Below, piece after piece: positions 7,585 through 15,442 of a stretch of 26,115 nucleotides of DNA (positions are counted from its first letter, which is position 1; each line of letters opens with the position of its first letter). The position numbers and the translations under genes were made by a program. This stretch comes from JABDKJ01 sp039028335. Its GTDB lineage: Bacteria; Bacteroidota; Bacteroidia; Flavobacteriales_D; JABDKJ01. Under the pieces are notes generated by a model. The model worked only from the letters and a program-made list of their open reading frames with translations, did not search any database and was not told where the DNA came from. The stretch spans positions 1-26,115 of the forward strand of contig JBCCIF010000044.1 of the NCBI GenBank assembly GCA_039028335.1, read 5' to 3'.

Positions 7585-9702
7585 ATGCTGCGCTTAGTTT
7601 ATTCTATTGTTTTCTTAAGCCTCTGCGTTCTTATGGAGGGGCAGTACAGAAACTTCATTACCACACCTTATCACTGGGATCATACTTTTGAAATGATTGA
7701 GGTTGAGGAAGGGAATGAAAATTTTAATGCTATAGCACTAAAAGAAGAAAATCGTTTTGTTGTCCATGGGCGAAAGGAGCAATTCATGAATCTTTATTTC
7801 GAGCAGCGCGGTATGATCAAATACCAAAATCAAGAGGGGATTTTTAAGCACAATGCTTTTCTTCTTCCACTTGCTTTAGATCCATTGCATGAACAACAGT
7901 ATTTGGATATTGAGGACAAGGCTTATGCCCCATATTTTAATGTTGAGGTTTTATTTTTTGCCGGACGTATCCTGAAATCAAATGGAGATGTTGAGCAGGC
8001 CATTTTTCGCTATGCCTTTCCGGATAAATTGAGAATCATAAATGAGCAATTTGAGCGGGTGTTCATGTACTATGTTCAAGTTACGAATCTTGAACAAGGC
8101 GATGTATTGGAATACCATTTTAAATATGAAATTCCATATGATGTGAATTGGATGCATTTTAATTCAGGGAGGATTTTTCATCATGGGGAATTACACAAAC
8201 AGAACTATTCTCTTCAAATTGAGCATCCAAGAAATTTGCGCTGTTCTTTTTATGGGGAATCACCGAATACAGTTTGGGAAGATGAGCGAATGTTAAAGCA
8301 ACAATGGACAAAAAAGAACTTAAGCCCTTTGATCAAAGAACCTGGAAGCCGGCCTCACATGGAGATTGCTCATATCGAATACAAAATCAATCAGAACAAT
8401 TTTAAATACGTGTATTCGCATCCGCGAACCAGTCAAATTTTAGCGACTAAGTTCTATAATTATGTTGCTCGACTCAGACAACAAGATGATTTCTGGTTCA
8501 GACGTGTTGCCCGAAGAAATTTTGTCTTAGATAAGCAAGGACAATTATTCCGTACGTGGATGGATAATTTGACCGAAGGAAAGGAGAATTCTTTAGAAAA
8601 GTTGAAGGCTGTGAACGCAGATATTGCGCGCAACTTTCAATTTTATGATGATAGAGCATATTATGCTTTATTGGATTTTGGTTTAGAGAGGATGGGCGAA
8701 TTTACGCAGGGGAGAAGATTGAGAGATATTAGCCGCCATAATTTGTACACCAAGATTATGAACCGTGTGGGTTTTGATAATTACAAGGTACTTTACCTTC
8801 TCGATAAAAGAGTGGGACGGCTGGGAGCAGATTATCCGAGTAATCTCTATTTCAATGAACGGCTCTTTTATAGCAACGATTCACTGGAAGCATACCTCTT
8901 ACCTAAGCGCACAAGGATGGGCTATGAAGTCAATGAACTGCCTTTTTATTTCCAGAATACGCAGGCTTTTGGCTATACGCTAGATCAAATGTTTGAAGAC
9001 GGAATTAATGAATTTTTAATGGACAGTATTCGTGTTTTTTCTGAAAAGAATAACAGGAGATCGGATGTTATAGCCCATGTAAACATTCAAAAGAATCACA
9101 TTGATTTTCAGGCAGATCTTTCTCTTCAAGGACAATGGTCAACATTAACACGAGGTGCTTATCTCTATAATCAAATAGATTCAACCATCAATCCAAATTA
9201 CGCATTTCGCCTATTTGAGATTGAAGGGGATGTTCAATTAGAAAGGATTGAACAAATTAATTTTGTTCCAGAAGATGAGTTTAAAATGGATCTTAAAATT
9301 GAATATGGAAGCAAACGCGTGATGCGAAAGCAAGGGGATGTATATTCCATTCCTATAGAAGGAATGCTCAATTATGTTCTTTGGGATGATATGAACTTTG
9401 AACCGCGCTTCACAGATTTCTATGCTGACTTCTCTTTTGATGATGCATTTGAATATGTCTTTCAATTTAACGAAAAGGTCTTGCTTGAAGAACCTATAGA
9501 GCAGCTGATTGAAAATGAAAGCGGTGAATTTTATTTCAAGATTATTCAAAAAAGTGAGAACGCAATTCAATTGATTTCACATTGGAATTTGAAAGAGAAT
9601 ATTATTTCCAAAGAAGAGATAGTACAACTAGAAGAATTTTATTCTGCCATTGAAGACCTCAATTGGAAAGAAGTGAAATTTCGCATTCAAAACGACAAGT
9701 GA
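7585..9702 (+). CDS. Exported DUF3857/transglutaminase-like protein lacking catalytic residues
   Basis: 705 residues with a signal peptide (about 1-19). The N-terminal half follows the DUF3857 pattern: 'FNAIALKEENRFVVHG', a beta-rich stretch, then 'NLEQGDVLEYHFKYEIPYD'. The middle, about 370-450, aligns by eye with the transglutaminase-like core of such proteins, but the GDCKD Cys position is Leu379 (in RLRDIS), the FNH His is Glu425 (FNE) and the YLDPT Asp is Leu439 (YLLPK). All three catalytic positions are therefore lost while the scaffold ('MNRVGFDNYKVLYL', 'LPFYFQ') remains. The C-terminal third is beta-rich and resembles the DUF3858 region. Likely periplasmic and non-enzymatic. It follows the TolC-like gene after 80 bases in the same direction, so a link to the exporter is possible but not shown. 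Domain naming is from pattern recognition only. Confidence 0.72.
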   Translation: MLRLVYSIVFLSLCVLMEGQYRNFITTPYHWDHTFEMIEVEEGNENFNAIALKEENRFVVHGRKEQFMNLYFEQRGMIKYQNQEGIFKHNAFLLPLALDPLHEQQYLDIEDKAYAPYFNVEVLFFAGRILKSNGDVEQAIFRYAFPDKLRIINEQFERVFMYYVQVTNLEQGDVLEYHFKYEIPYDVNWMHFNSGRIFHHGELHKQNYSLQIEHPRNLRCSFYGESPNTVWEDERMLKQQWTKKNLSPLIKEPGSRPHMEIAHIEYKINQNNFKYVYSHPRTSQILATKFYNYVARLRQQDDFWFRRVARRNFVLDKQGQLFRTWMDNLTEGKENSLEKLKAVNADIARNFQFYDDRAYYALLDFGLERMGEFTQGRRLRDISRHNLYTKIMNRVGFDNYKVLYLLDKRVGRLGADYPSNLYFNERLFYSNDSLEAYLLPKRTRMGYEVNELPFYFQNTQAFGYTLDQMFEDGINEFLMDSIRVFSEKNNRRSDVIAHVNIQKNHIDFQADLSLQGQWSTLTRGAYLYNQIDSTINPNYAFRLFEIEGDVQLERIEQINFVPEDEFKMDLKIEYGSKRVMRKQGDVYSIPIEGMLNYVLWDDMNFEPRFTDFYADFSFDDAFEYVFQFNEKVLLEEPIEQLIENESGEFYFKIIQKSENAIQLISHWNLKENIISKEEIVQLEEFYSAIEDLNWKEVKFRIQNDK

Positions 9703-9731
9703 TGTTATCCAATTTTCGCAAGATAGGTGGC

Positions 9732-10088
9732 TTACTTATTTGTTTTTGTGACATAATCACCCCAATCTGCAATGGATTGAATAAGGGGGGTCAAGGTTTT
9801 CCCAAATGATGTAAGCGCATATTCCACTTTTAAAGGGGGCTTTGACGTAAATACTTTTCTGCTCACCAAGCCATCTTCTTCAAGAGCTTTCAGCTGCAGA
9901 CTAAGGGTACGTTCGGTTACAGTCGGCATTGACTTTCTCAATTCATTGTAACGCATTTTGTGCTGCATGAGATGAAATAAAATGACCGTTTTCCATTTTC
10001 CTCCAATGATTCCCATAGTTAAACTCGCGCAGCAAGGATATTCCTTTCCACGAAATACATGATGGCTTGTCTGATTTTTATTGCTCAT
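9732..10088 (-). CDS. HxlR/DUF24 family redox-type transcriptional regulator
   Basis: 118 residues, a single winged-helix domain as in the family. The core reads 'GIIGGKWKTVILFHL', then 'MRYNELRKSMPTVTERTLSLQLKALEEDGLV' (recognition helix) and the wing 'SKPPLKVEYALTSFGKTL'. Cys19 sits exactly where the redox-sensing N-terminal Cys of YodB, HypR and QorR lies, ten residues before the GGKW glycine, and Cys20 beside it is an extra one. Family members sense quinones, diamide or hypochlorite by Cys oxidation and release a divergent oxidoreductase gene. QorR with qor2 in Corynebacterium is a described parallel. The same arrangement is present here with the gene at 10170. Sensing by this protein is inferred. 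Convergent with the 7585 gene, 29 bases apart. Confidence 0.9.
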   Translation of the reverse strand: MSNKNQTSHHVFRGKEYPCCASLTMGIIGGKWKTVILFHLMQHKMRYNELRKSMPTVTERTLSLQLKALEEDGLVSRKVFTSKPPLKVEYALTSFGKTLTPLIQSIADWGDYVTKTNK

Positions 10089-10113
10089 TGTATACTATCC
10101 TTTTTGACCGTTA

Positions 10114-10144
10114 TTGCAAAGATAATTTACTATACTTAGTTTTG
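10114..10144 (+). promoter_or_regulatory. Promoter of the quinone oxidoreductase-like operon
   Basis: TTG at 10114-10116 and TAGTTTTG at 10137-10144, an exact match to TAnnTTTG, with a 20-base spacer. Predicted transcription start is near 10150, leaving a leader of about 20 bases before the ATG at 10170. The start falls inside the palindrome at 10147-10163. Confidence 0.65.
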
Positions 10145-10147
10145 CAA
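10117..10147 (-). promoter_or_regulatory. Promoter of the HxlR-type regulator gene
   Basis: On the minus strand TTG at 10147-10145 and TATCTTTG at 10124-10117, again an exact TAnnTTTG with a 20-base spacer. Predicted start is near 10111, giving a leader of about 23 bases to the ATG at 10088. It occupies almost the same DNA as the divergent promoter. Each -33 TTG lies in a TTGCAA hexamer (10114-10119 and 10142-10147) that overlaps the end of the other promoter's -7 box. Confidence 0.62.
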
Positions 10148-10163
10148 CTATAAAATTTATAGT
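10147..10163. promoter_or_regulatory. Perfect 17-bp palindrome, candidate HxlR operator
   Basis: Two 8-bp arms, ACTATAAA and TTTATAGT, around one A. It covers the predicted transcription start of the 10170 operon and touches the -33 box of the regulator's own promoter, so one bound dimer could block both. Related ACTATA half-sites occur at 10126-10134 (TTTACTATA) and 10091-10098 (TATACTAT). The shape resembles the TACTAT-type boxes described for the YodB group. Binding is inferred. Confidence 0.65.
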
Positions 10164-10169
10164 AAAATA

Positions 10170-11111
10170 ATGAAAGCGCATATATTAAAGGAAACAGGAG
10201 GGGTTGATCGCCTCGAAAGAACAGAAGTTGAAAAGCCAAGGATCAAGAAGGATGAAGTCCTTATTGAATGTAAATCTCTGGGCATAAATCCTGTGGATTT
10301 TAAAGTTAGAGGGAATGAACAGGTATTGAATGCCATTTACGGAGAAACCAGACCTGCTATCTTAGGTTGGGATGTTGCAGGAATAGTCATAGAAAAAGGA
10401 GAAGATGTGCCTTCCTTAAATATTGGCGATCGTGTATTCGGAATGGTTAATTTTCCAGGGGAAGGAAATGCCTATGCCGAGTATGTCGCTGCACCAGAAT
10501 CCCATTTGGCAAAGATTCCCAATGAAATCTCGTTCAAAGAGGCAGCAGCTAGCACCTTAGCCGCATTGACTGCTCTGCAGGTAGTACAAAATAGAGTAAA
10601 TCGAAATGATCGCGTACTCATTCATGCAGGTTCCGGAGGAGTCGGACATTTTGCAATACAAATTGCAAAAGCCAAAGGAGCCCATGTCATCAGCACGAGC
10701 TCTGCTAAGAACAAAGACTTTGTTCTTTCGCTCGGAGCTGATGAACACATTGATTACCGAACGCAAGCTTTTGAAGATATTTTAACCGATATAGACTTCG
10801 TATTCGATATGTTCAATGGTCAAGTATTACTCAACTCTCTAAAGGTTGTCAAAAATGGTGGAACAGTCGTTTCAATTCCTTCACCAGAATTTTCAGATGA
10901 GGCCATAAATTTGGCGGAAGAAAAAGATGTCGATTTGGTTTTTCATATGGTCCAATCGAATTCAATGGATATGAATACCCTCGCTGATTTATTGAATGAA
11001 GGGCTCGTCAAGCCTCATATTTCATCTGAGTTTTCTTTTGATGAAATTGCAGCAGCACATTTGCAATTAGAAAGCGGAAGAACCATTGGTAAAGTGATCG
11101 TTAATTTATAA
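10170..11111 (+). CDS. Quinone oxidoreductase-like NAD(P)H-dependent medium-chain reductase
   Basis: 313 residues, a full-length zinc-free MDR protein. N-terminal GroES-like fold: 'KDEVLIECKSLGINPVDFKVR', then 'ILGWDVAGIVIEKGEDV' and 'GDRVFGM'. The Rossmann nucleotide-binding motif 'HAGSGGVGHFAIQIAKAKGA' lies at about 150-169, and 'DYRTQAFEDI' and 'GRTIGKVIV' are also family hallmarks. The zinc-binding Cys cluster of alcohol dehydrogenases is absent. Likely reduces quinones or activated enones with NADPH in the cytoplasm. First gene of a four-gene operon, with 10-11-base gaps between the first genes and a 4-base overlap at the end, divergent from the HxlR regulator that probably controls it. 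Confidence 0.9.
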   Translation: MKAHILKETGGVDRLERTEVEKPRIKKDEVLIECKSLGINPVDFKVRGNEQVLNAIYGETRPAILGWDVAGIVIEKGEDVPSLNIGDRVFGMVNFPGEGNAYAEYVAAPESHLAKIPNEISFKEAAASTLAALTALQVVQNRVNRNDRVLIHAGSGGVGHFAIQIAKAKGAHVISTSSAKNKDFVLSLGADEHIDYRTQAFEDILTDIDFVFDMFNGQVLLNSLKVVKNGGTVVSIPSPEFSDEAINLAEEKDVDLVFHMVQSNSMDMNTLADLLNEGLVKPHISSEFSFDEIAAAHLQLESGRTIGKVIVNL

Positions 11112-11121
11112 ATGATTTGAC

Positions 11122-11424
11122 ATGAAGTATTATTCAGTATTAGATGTTACGCCAAATTCTGATGAATGGATTCCGGCCTATTTGCCCATCGCTAACAAAT
11201 TGGTTGCAAGGCATGGGGGAAGATATTTGGCAAGAACAACCCAGCATGAACAAATAGAAGGAGAGGAAAAAAAGGCAGGATTGAGAATAATTTTAGAATG
11301 GCCTACAAAAGAATCGGCAATAAAATTCATGAATGACCCGGAATATGCCCCTCATTTCGAGGCACGGACCAAAGGTTCTCAAAGTCATCATTATCTTATT
11401 GAGGCGAATGATGAGTTTATTTAA
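11122..11424 (+). CDS. DUF1330 family small cytoplasmic protein
   Basis: 100 residues, the usual size for DUF1330, a dimeric ferredoxin-like alpha/beta barrel related to antibiotic-biosynthesis monooxygenase folds. Visible family traits are the N-terminal strand 'KYYSVLDVTPNSDEW', 'VARHGGRYLART', and 'RIILEWPTKESAIKFMNDPEYAPHFEART', matching the usual 'FPS.EAA..WY.SPEYQ' block. Biochemical role unknown for the family. Ten bases after the reductase stop and eleven before the SDR gene, so it belongs to the same operon. Confidence 0.85.
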   Translation: MKYYSVLDVTPNSDEWIPAYLPIANKLVARHGGRYLARTTQHEQIEGEEKKAGLRIILEWPTKESAIKFMNDPEYAPHFEARTKGSQSHHYLIEANDEFI

Positions 11425-11435
11425 TGAGTAGGTGA

Positions 11436-12248
11436 ATGGAAAAGACTGTTTTAATCACAGGAAGTACAGATGGAATTGGAAAACTAGCTGCTCTTCAAAT
11501 GGCAAAGCAAGGACATGAGGTCATTCTCCATGGAAGAAATGAAGAAAAACTCAAAGCAAGCCTTAAAGAGATAAAAGAGCAAAGTTCGAATGAGAAAATT
11601 CGCGCTTATTTAGCGGATTTTTCTCGTTTGGTAGAGGTCAAGAAAATGGCCGTCCTAATTGCTTCTAAAGAGTCGAAAATAGACGTGCTGATTAACAATG
11701 CAGGAGTATTTAAGTCCAACAATCCGAGAACGGAAGATGGTTTAGATATACGCTTTGCCGTCAATTACTTTGCACCATTTATTCTTAGCCAGAAATTGCA
11801 TGACTTGCTTAAAGCGTCAAAGTCATCAAGGATTATTAATATAAGTTCAGCTGCACAAAGCAGTGTGTCTTTACGTGCACTATTAGGCGAAGAAGAAATT
11901 TCAGCACAAGAAGCATATGCCCAAAGTAAATTGGCTATTGCAATGTGGTCTTTTCATCTTGCAAGCAATGGGATAAGCGAATCAGTAGCATTAAATCCTG
12001 GTTCACTTTTGAACACCAAAATGGTCCAAGAGGCTTATGGCCAGTACTGGTCTTCTGCAAGTAAAGGGGCCGAGATAATATGTGACCTTGCGCTCACCAA
12101 GAAGCATTATCCTATGAATTGTAAGTATTACGACAACGATGCCGGTTCATTTGGTCCTGCACATGAAGATGCATATGATGAAAAAAGGCTAAACGATTTA
12201 CTCGAATCGTCCTTTACATATTTGAAGGAAAGGTCTCTTCTTGAATGA
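11436..12248 (+). CDS. Short-chain dehydrogenase/reductase (SDR)
   Basis: 270 residues, classical SDR size. Cofactor-binding motif 'TGSTDGIGK' near residues 8-16, 'NNAGVF' near 88-93, catalytic Ser in 'IINISSAAQSS', and the YxxxK pair Tyr161/Lys165 in 'YAQSK'. 'LNPGSLLNTKM' is the expected segment after the active site. 'HGRNEEKL' with a basic residue after the second strand suggests NADP(H) preference. Substrate cannot be read from sequence. Its last four bases overlap the start of the next gene (ATGA at 12245-12248), indicating coupled translation. Confidence 0.9.
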   Translation: MEKTVLITGSTDGIGKLAALQMAKQGHEVILHGRNEEKLKASLKEIKEQSSNEKIRAYLADFSRLVEVKKMAVLIASKESKIDVLINNAGVFKSNNPRTEDGLDIRFAVNYFAPFILSQKLHDLLKASKSSRIINISSAAQSSVSLRALLGEEEISAQEAYAQSKLAIAMWSFHLASNGISESVALNPGSLLNTKMVQEAYGQYWSSASKGAEIICDLALTKKHYPMNCKYYDNDAGSFGPAHEDAYDEKRLNDLLESSFTYLKERSLLE

Positions 12249-13177
12249 ACAGTCTACATAAGATAGCGCGGAAAGGTGAACTTTCGATAGGTCTTGTATT
12301 TCCTATTGAATCCTATCAGGGATCAGTAGCTAAAATGGAAAGACAAGAGCTCTTGGCCAAGAAAGCAGAAGAGCTCGGATTTTCAGCACTTTGGTTTCGG
12401 GATGTACCTTTCAATGATTTGAGTTTTGGAGACGCTGGACAGCTTTATGATCCTTGGGTGTACATGGCCCATATAATGAACCAAACTGAAAAAATTGTGC
12501 TTGCTACGGGAAGTGCGATTTTAACACTGCGCCATCCCGTTCATACTGCAAAAGCACTTCAAAGTTTGCAGGTGCTTTCAAATGGAAGAATAGTGATGGG
12601 TGTAGCTTCAGGAGATCGGCCATCAGAATACCCCGCTTTCAATAGAAAACTAGAAGATAAGAGTGAATTATTCAGAGATAGCTTTTTCTACACCAAAGCG
12701 CTTTTAGGTGACTTTCCTAAATACCAGTCTGACTTTTTTGGCCATGTAAACGGTCATATTGACGTTTTGCCAAAGACACCGCACAAGACTCCTTTTCTCA
12801 TCACAGGACACTCCGGTCAATCTTTGAATTGGATTGCCGAGCATGGTGATGGGTGGCTGTATTATCCTCGGAATTTTGAAATATTGCAAAAATCAATGAA
12901 GAGGTGGAAAACGGCATTAGAAGAAGTTGGTGCTGGCTGGAAGCCGTATATGCAATCTCTATACATCGACCTTGTGGAGGAAGAGAATGCTTCTCCGCGT
13001 CCCATCCACTTGGGGATAAAATCGGGAGTGAAATTCCTATTAGAATTCATTCAACAATTGGAAGAATTCGGAGTGAATCATGTGATCTTGAACCTTAAAT
13101 ATGGATCAAGACCAGTTGAGGAAGTCCTTGAGGAACTTGCTGAGCGGGTTTTGCCAAAATATAAGAGACCGAGTTAA
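12245..13177 (+). CDS. Luciferase-like (LLM class) flavin-dependent oxidoreductase
   Basis: 310 residues. A single TIM-barrel domain with family traits: 'KAEELGFSALWFRDVPF' near the start, 'IVLATGSAILTLRHPVHTAKALQSLQVLSNGR' at about 80-110, 'MGVASGDRPSEYPAF', and 'PFLITGHSGQSLNWIAEHGDGWLYYPR'. It resembles the group of luciferase-type oxidoreductases typified by the BA3436 subfamily. It would use reduced FMN and oxygen or act as an F420/FMN reductase; the substrate is unknown. Last gene of the HxlR-divergent operon, overlapping the SDR gene by four bases. With the MDR and SDR enzymes it suggests a detoxification or redox-stress cluster. Confidence 0.87.
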   Translation: MNSLHKIARKGELSIGLVFPIESYQGSVAKMERQELLAKKAEELGFSALWFRDVPFNDLSFGDAGQLYDPWVYMAHIMNQTEKIVLATGSAILTLRHPVHTAKALQSLQVLSNGRIVMGVASGDRPSEYPAFNRKLEDKSELFRDSFFYTKALLGDFPKYQSDFFGHVNGHIDVLPKTPHKTPFLITGHSGQSLNWIAEHGDGWLYYPRNFEILQKSMKRWKTALEEVGAGWKPYMQSLYIDLVEEENASPRPIHLGIKSGVKFLLEFIQQLEEFGVNHVILNLKYGSRPVEEVLEELAERVLPKYKRPS

Positions 13178-13313
13178 GCCCTTTTTGAACCGTCCAAGCT
13201 GCCTTATTTTATATGGGTATATTTTGGATTCATGCTAATCGTGAAAATGAACTGCAGGCGAAATAAACAAATGGTTTCTGCGGTGATTTTTAAATTTATT
13301 TAAGGAAATTTAA

Positions 13314-13362
13314 ATGCTTATCGTCTATTTATTGATTAGACGGTTTTAGGATTATGCTTATC
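13314..13362. repeat. Pair of 9-bp direct repeats ATGCTTATC with a small palindrome between
   Basis: ATGCTTATC occurs at 13314-13322 and again at 13354-13362, exactly 40 bases apart, in the gap just upstream of the gene at 13384. Between them CGTCTA (13322-13327) and TAGACG (13337-13342) form an inverted repeat. Direct repeats spaced by about four helical turns can be regulator sites, but the gap is AT-rich and chance is not excluded. Confidence 0.35.
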
Positions 13363-13383
13363 TTCTTCCCTAAATAAAACAGA

Positions 13384-13818
13384 ATGAAATTTAAGGAGAT
13401 CTTTATAGCCATGTTCTTTTTGATATTTTCTCCGAGTGTCAATGCCCAGGATGCTGAAGTAAATGAAATTGCAAATATTACTGCCACTCTTACTGATTAT
13501 ATCGAGGGCTCTACAGGAGGACAACCTGATCGATTGAAGAGTGCTTTTCACCCCAATTTAAATCTCTATTATGTTAAAGAAGATCAAATTCGCGTTTGGG
13601 CAGGGGAGGACTATATTAAGGATACCAAGGAGGGTCAGCCGACTGGCGAAACAGGAAAGATAATTAGCATAGATTTCGAGAACGATATCGCTACAGCTAA
13701 AGTCCAAATATCTCATCCAAATTACGACTCACCTTATATTGACTATTTTATGCTCGCTAAGCAAAATGGAAAATGGTTGATTGTGCACAAGATGTTTACC
13801 CAAAGAGTGAATAAATAG
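13384..13818 (+). CDS. Exported NTF2-like protein of the putative lumazine-binding family
   Basis: 144 residues with a signal peptide ending 'VNAQD' (about residue 22). The mature part matches the small NTF2/SnoaL-like fold called putative lumazine-binding: 'ITATLTDYIEGSTGGQPDRLKSAFHPNLNLYYV', then 'IISIDFENDIATAKVQI' and 'YIDYFMLAKQNGKWLIVHKMF'. The family name comes from weak similarity and no ligand is established. Likely periplasmic. It lies 45 bases before a serine hydrolase in the same direction, and such NTF2-like proteins are often found beside beta-lactamase-like genes in Bacteroidota. Confidence 0.83.
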   Translation: MKFKEIFIAMFFLIFSPSVNAQDAEVNEIANITATLTDYIEGSTGGQPDRLKSAFHPNLNLYYVKEDQIRVWAGEDYIKDTKEGQPTGETGKIISIDFENDIATAKVQISHPNYDSPYIDYFMLAKQNGKWLIVHKMFTQRVNK

Positions 13819-13863
13819 ATTTGATTCATATTTCCTTTTTCTTAACGCTAATCTCTAGAAGCT

Positions 13864-15378
13864 ATGAAACACCTATTCTTTTCTATTGCTCTTTGCCTCT
13901 TTACACTTATTGCTTGTACACAGAACCAGAAGCATCAAGATATTGATCCTCGCTTAGAAGGACTCAAAGCAGAAATTGATAGTATGCTCAAAGAGCATTA
14001 TGCAGCTGGATTAGCTGTGGCAATTATTGAGAGAGGTGAAATTCTGTATGCCCAAGGCCATGGATTTCGCGATTTCGAGAATAAACTGCCGGTCGATGAG
14101 CATACCGTTTTTGGCATAGGTTCATGCTCAAAGGCATTTACTGCAGCTGCTTTAGGAATTCTCGAAAGTCAGGGTCAATTGAGTTTTAGCGATAAGCCTT
14201 CGAGCTTTTTACCCGAATTAAAATTCAATACAGAGGGAATGAATGATTCCATTACTATTGCGCATTTACTGAAGCATAATACCGGACTCTCTGCGACCCC
14301 ATCAGAATGTATTGCCGTTTTATTTGGAGGGTCAAATAAATACGAAGTACTTCCTAAAATTCAACATGTCGCTCCAAGCGCTCCAGTTGGAGAAGCATTC
14401 ATTTATAATAATTTGTTGTATTCCGTTGCAGGAATGGTTTTGGAGAAGGCATCTGGAAAAAGTTTAGAGGATAATTGGCAGAGCTTGTTGTTTGATCCAT
14501 TAGAAATGTCCAACACCTATACACATGTAAATGAAGCTGCGGAAGCCCAAAATTTTTCATTTGCTTATGCTGTCGATAGTATTCTTCCTGGAAGAGTAAT
14601 GCCAGAGGATATGACTGTTCGCGGAGCCGGAGGAGGAATTTATAGTTCGGTTTCTGACATGGCGAAATGGATGCAAATGTGGATGGACGATGGGGTATAC
14701 AAAGGTAATCAGGTTCTAGCTCAGTCATATATTGATGAGGCCAGGGATACGCTTGTTCTTTTGCCAAACAATCCAATTGACAGTATTCCCGTGCGTAGAC
14801 ATTATGGATACGGTTGGGGAAATTGGGATCACAAAGGCTATTTTAGATCGGAGCATTCTGGTGGAGCTTCGGGTTACGTTTCCAATGTGGTCATGTATCC
14901 CAATGAGAAAGTTGGCATTGTTGTCTTATCAAATCAGACTACTACTTCATTACCTTCTCGCGTTAACAATCGCATTGTTGAACGCTTGTATCCATCTCTA
15001 AAAGAGAGACCGCTTGATGTCAGATTTGGTAATGTTTTCAATATCGCTCCAATGGATACTCCAAGTATTCCAGATACCATTCCGGCTCCTGATTATGCCT
15101 TAGAAGATCTTATCGGAAAGTACAGTCATCCTGGATTTGGAGAAGTGGAGGTTTCCTATATAGGACAAACACTCTATGCCGATTTTCCCTTTACCAAATT
15201 CAGACTCGAGTATGTTGGTGGCGACATTTTTTATGATTATTTCACCGAAGAAGTCCCACAAGCTTATTGGAATTTCTTGGAGTTCCAATTCGAACGGAGT
15301 GAGCAAAATACAACAGAAGGGCTTTGGATCAATGTCGATACTGAACCGATTTTATTTAGAAAAAAGGAAACCAATTAG
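13864..15378 (+). CDS. Lipoprotein serine hydrolase, class C beta-lactamase/D-aminopeptidase-like
   Basis: 504 residues. Lipoprotein signal with lipobox 'LIAC' (Cys18). The catalytic domain has all three motifs of the family: Ser87-x-x-Lys90 (SCSK), Tyr181-Asn-Asn183 and His331-Ser-Gly333 followed by Gly. 'VDEHTVFGIGSCSKAFTAAALG' and 'SITIAHLLKHNTGL' are typical. The last 110 residues form a beta-rich C-terminal domain like DUF3471/DUF3887-type extensions ('EDLIGKYSHPGFGEVEVSY'). It could be an esterase, peptidase or penicillin-recognising enzyme of the periplasm or outer membrane. The family is too diverse to say whether it hydrolyses beta-lactams. Confidence 0.9.
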   Translation: MKHLFFSIALCLFTLIACTQNQKHQDIDPRLEGLKAEIDSMLKEHYAAGLAVAIIERGEILYAQGHGFRDFENKLPVDEHTVFGIGSCSKAFTAAALGILESQGQLSFSDKPSSFLPELKFNTEGMNDSITIAHLLKHNTGLSATPSECIAVLFGGSNKYEVLPKIQHVAPSAPVGEAFIYNNLLYSVAGMVLEKASGKSLEDNWQSLLFDPLEMSNTYTHVNEAAEAQNFSFAYAVDSILPGRVMPEDMTVRGAGGGIYSSVSDMAKWMQMWMDDGVYKGNQVLAQSYIDEARDTLVLLPNNPIDSIPVRRHYGYGWGNWDHKGYFRSEHSGGASGYVSNVVMYPNEKVGIVVLSNQTTTSLPSRVNNRIVERLYPSLKERPLDVRFGNVFNIAPMDTPSIPDTIPAPDYALEDLIGKYSHPGFGEVEVSYIGQTLYADFPFTKFRLEYVGGDIFYDYFTEEVPQAYWNFLEFQFERSEQNTTEGLWINVDTEPILFRKKETN

Positions 15379-15442
15379 ATTCTTGTTTAAAAGATAAATA
15401 GTTTCCAATGACATTGATACGAAGTAAATATTCAAATACCTA

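Noticed and set aside
9238..9570. 110-codon open frame on the minus strand inside the DUF3857-like gene
   Set aside because: Fully inside a convincing gene on the other strand, with no signal, domain or promoter.
13322..13342. CGTCTA/TAGACG hairpin as a terminator of the luciferase-like operon
   Set aside because: Six-base stem with a nine-base AT loop, no following T run, and 145 bases after the stop; kept only as part of the repeat region.
14399..14776. 125-codon open frame on the minus strand inside the serine hydrolase gene
   Set aside because: Antisense to a clear enzyme with all catalytic motifs; composition is that of a shadow frame.
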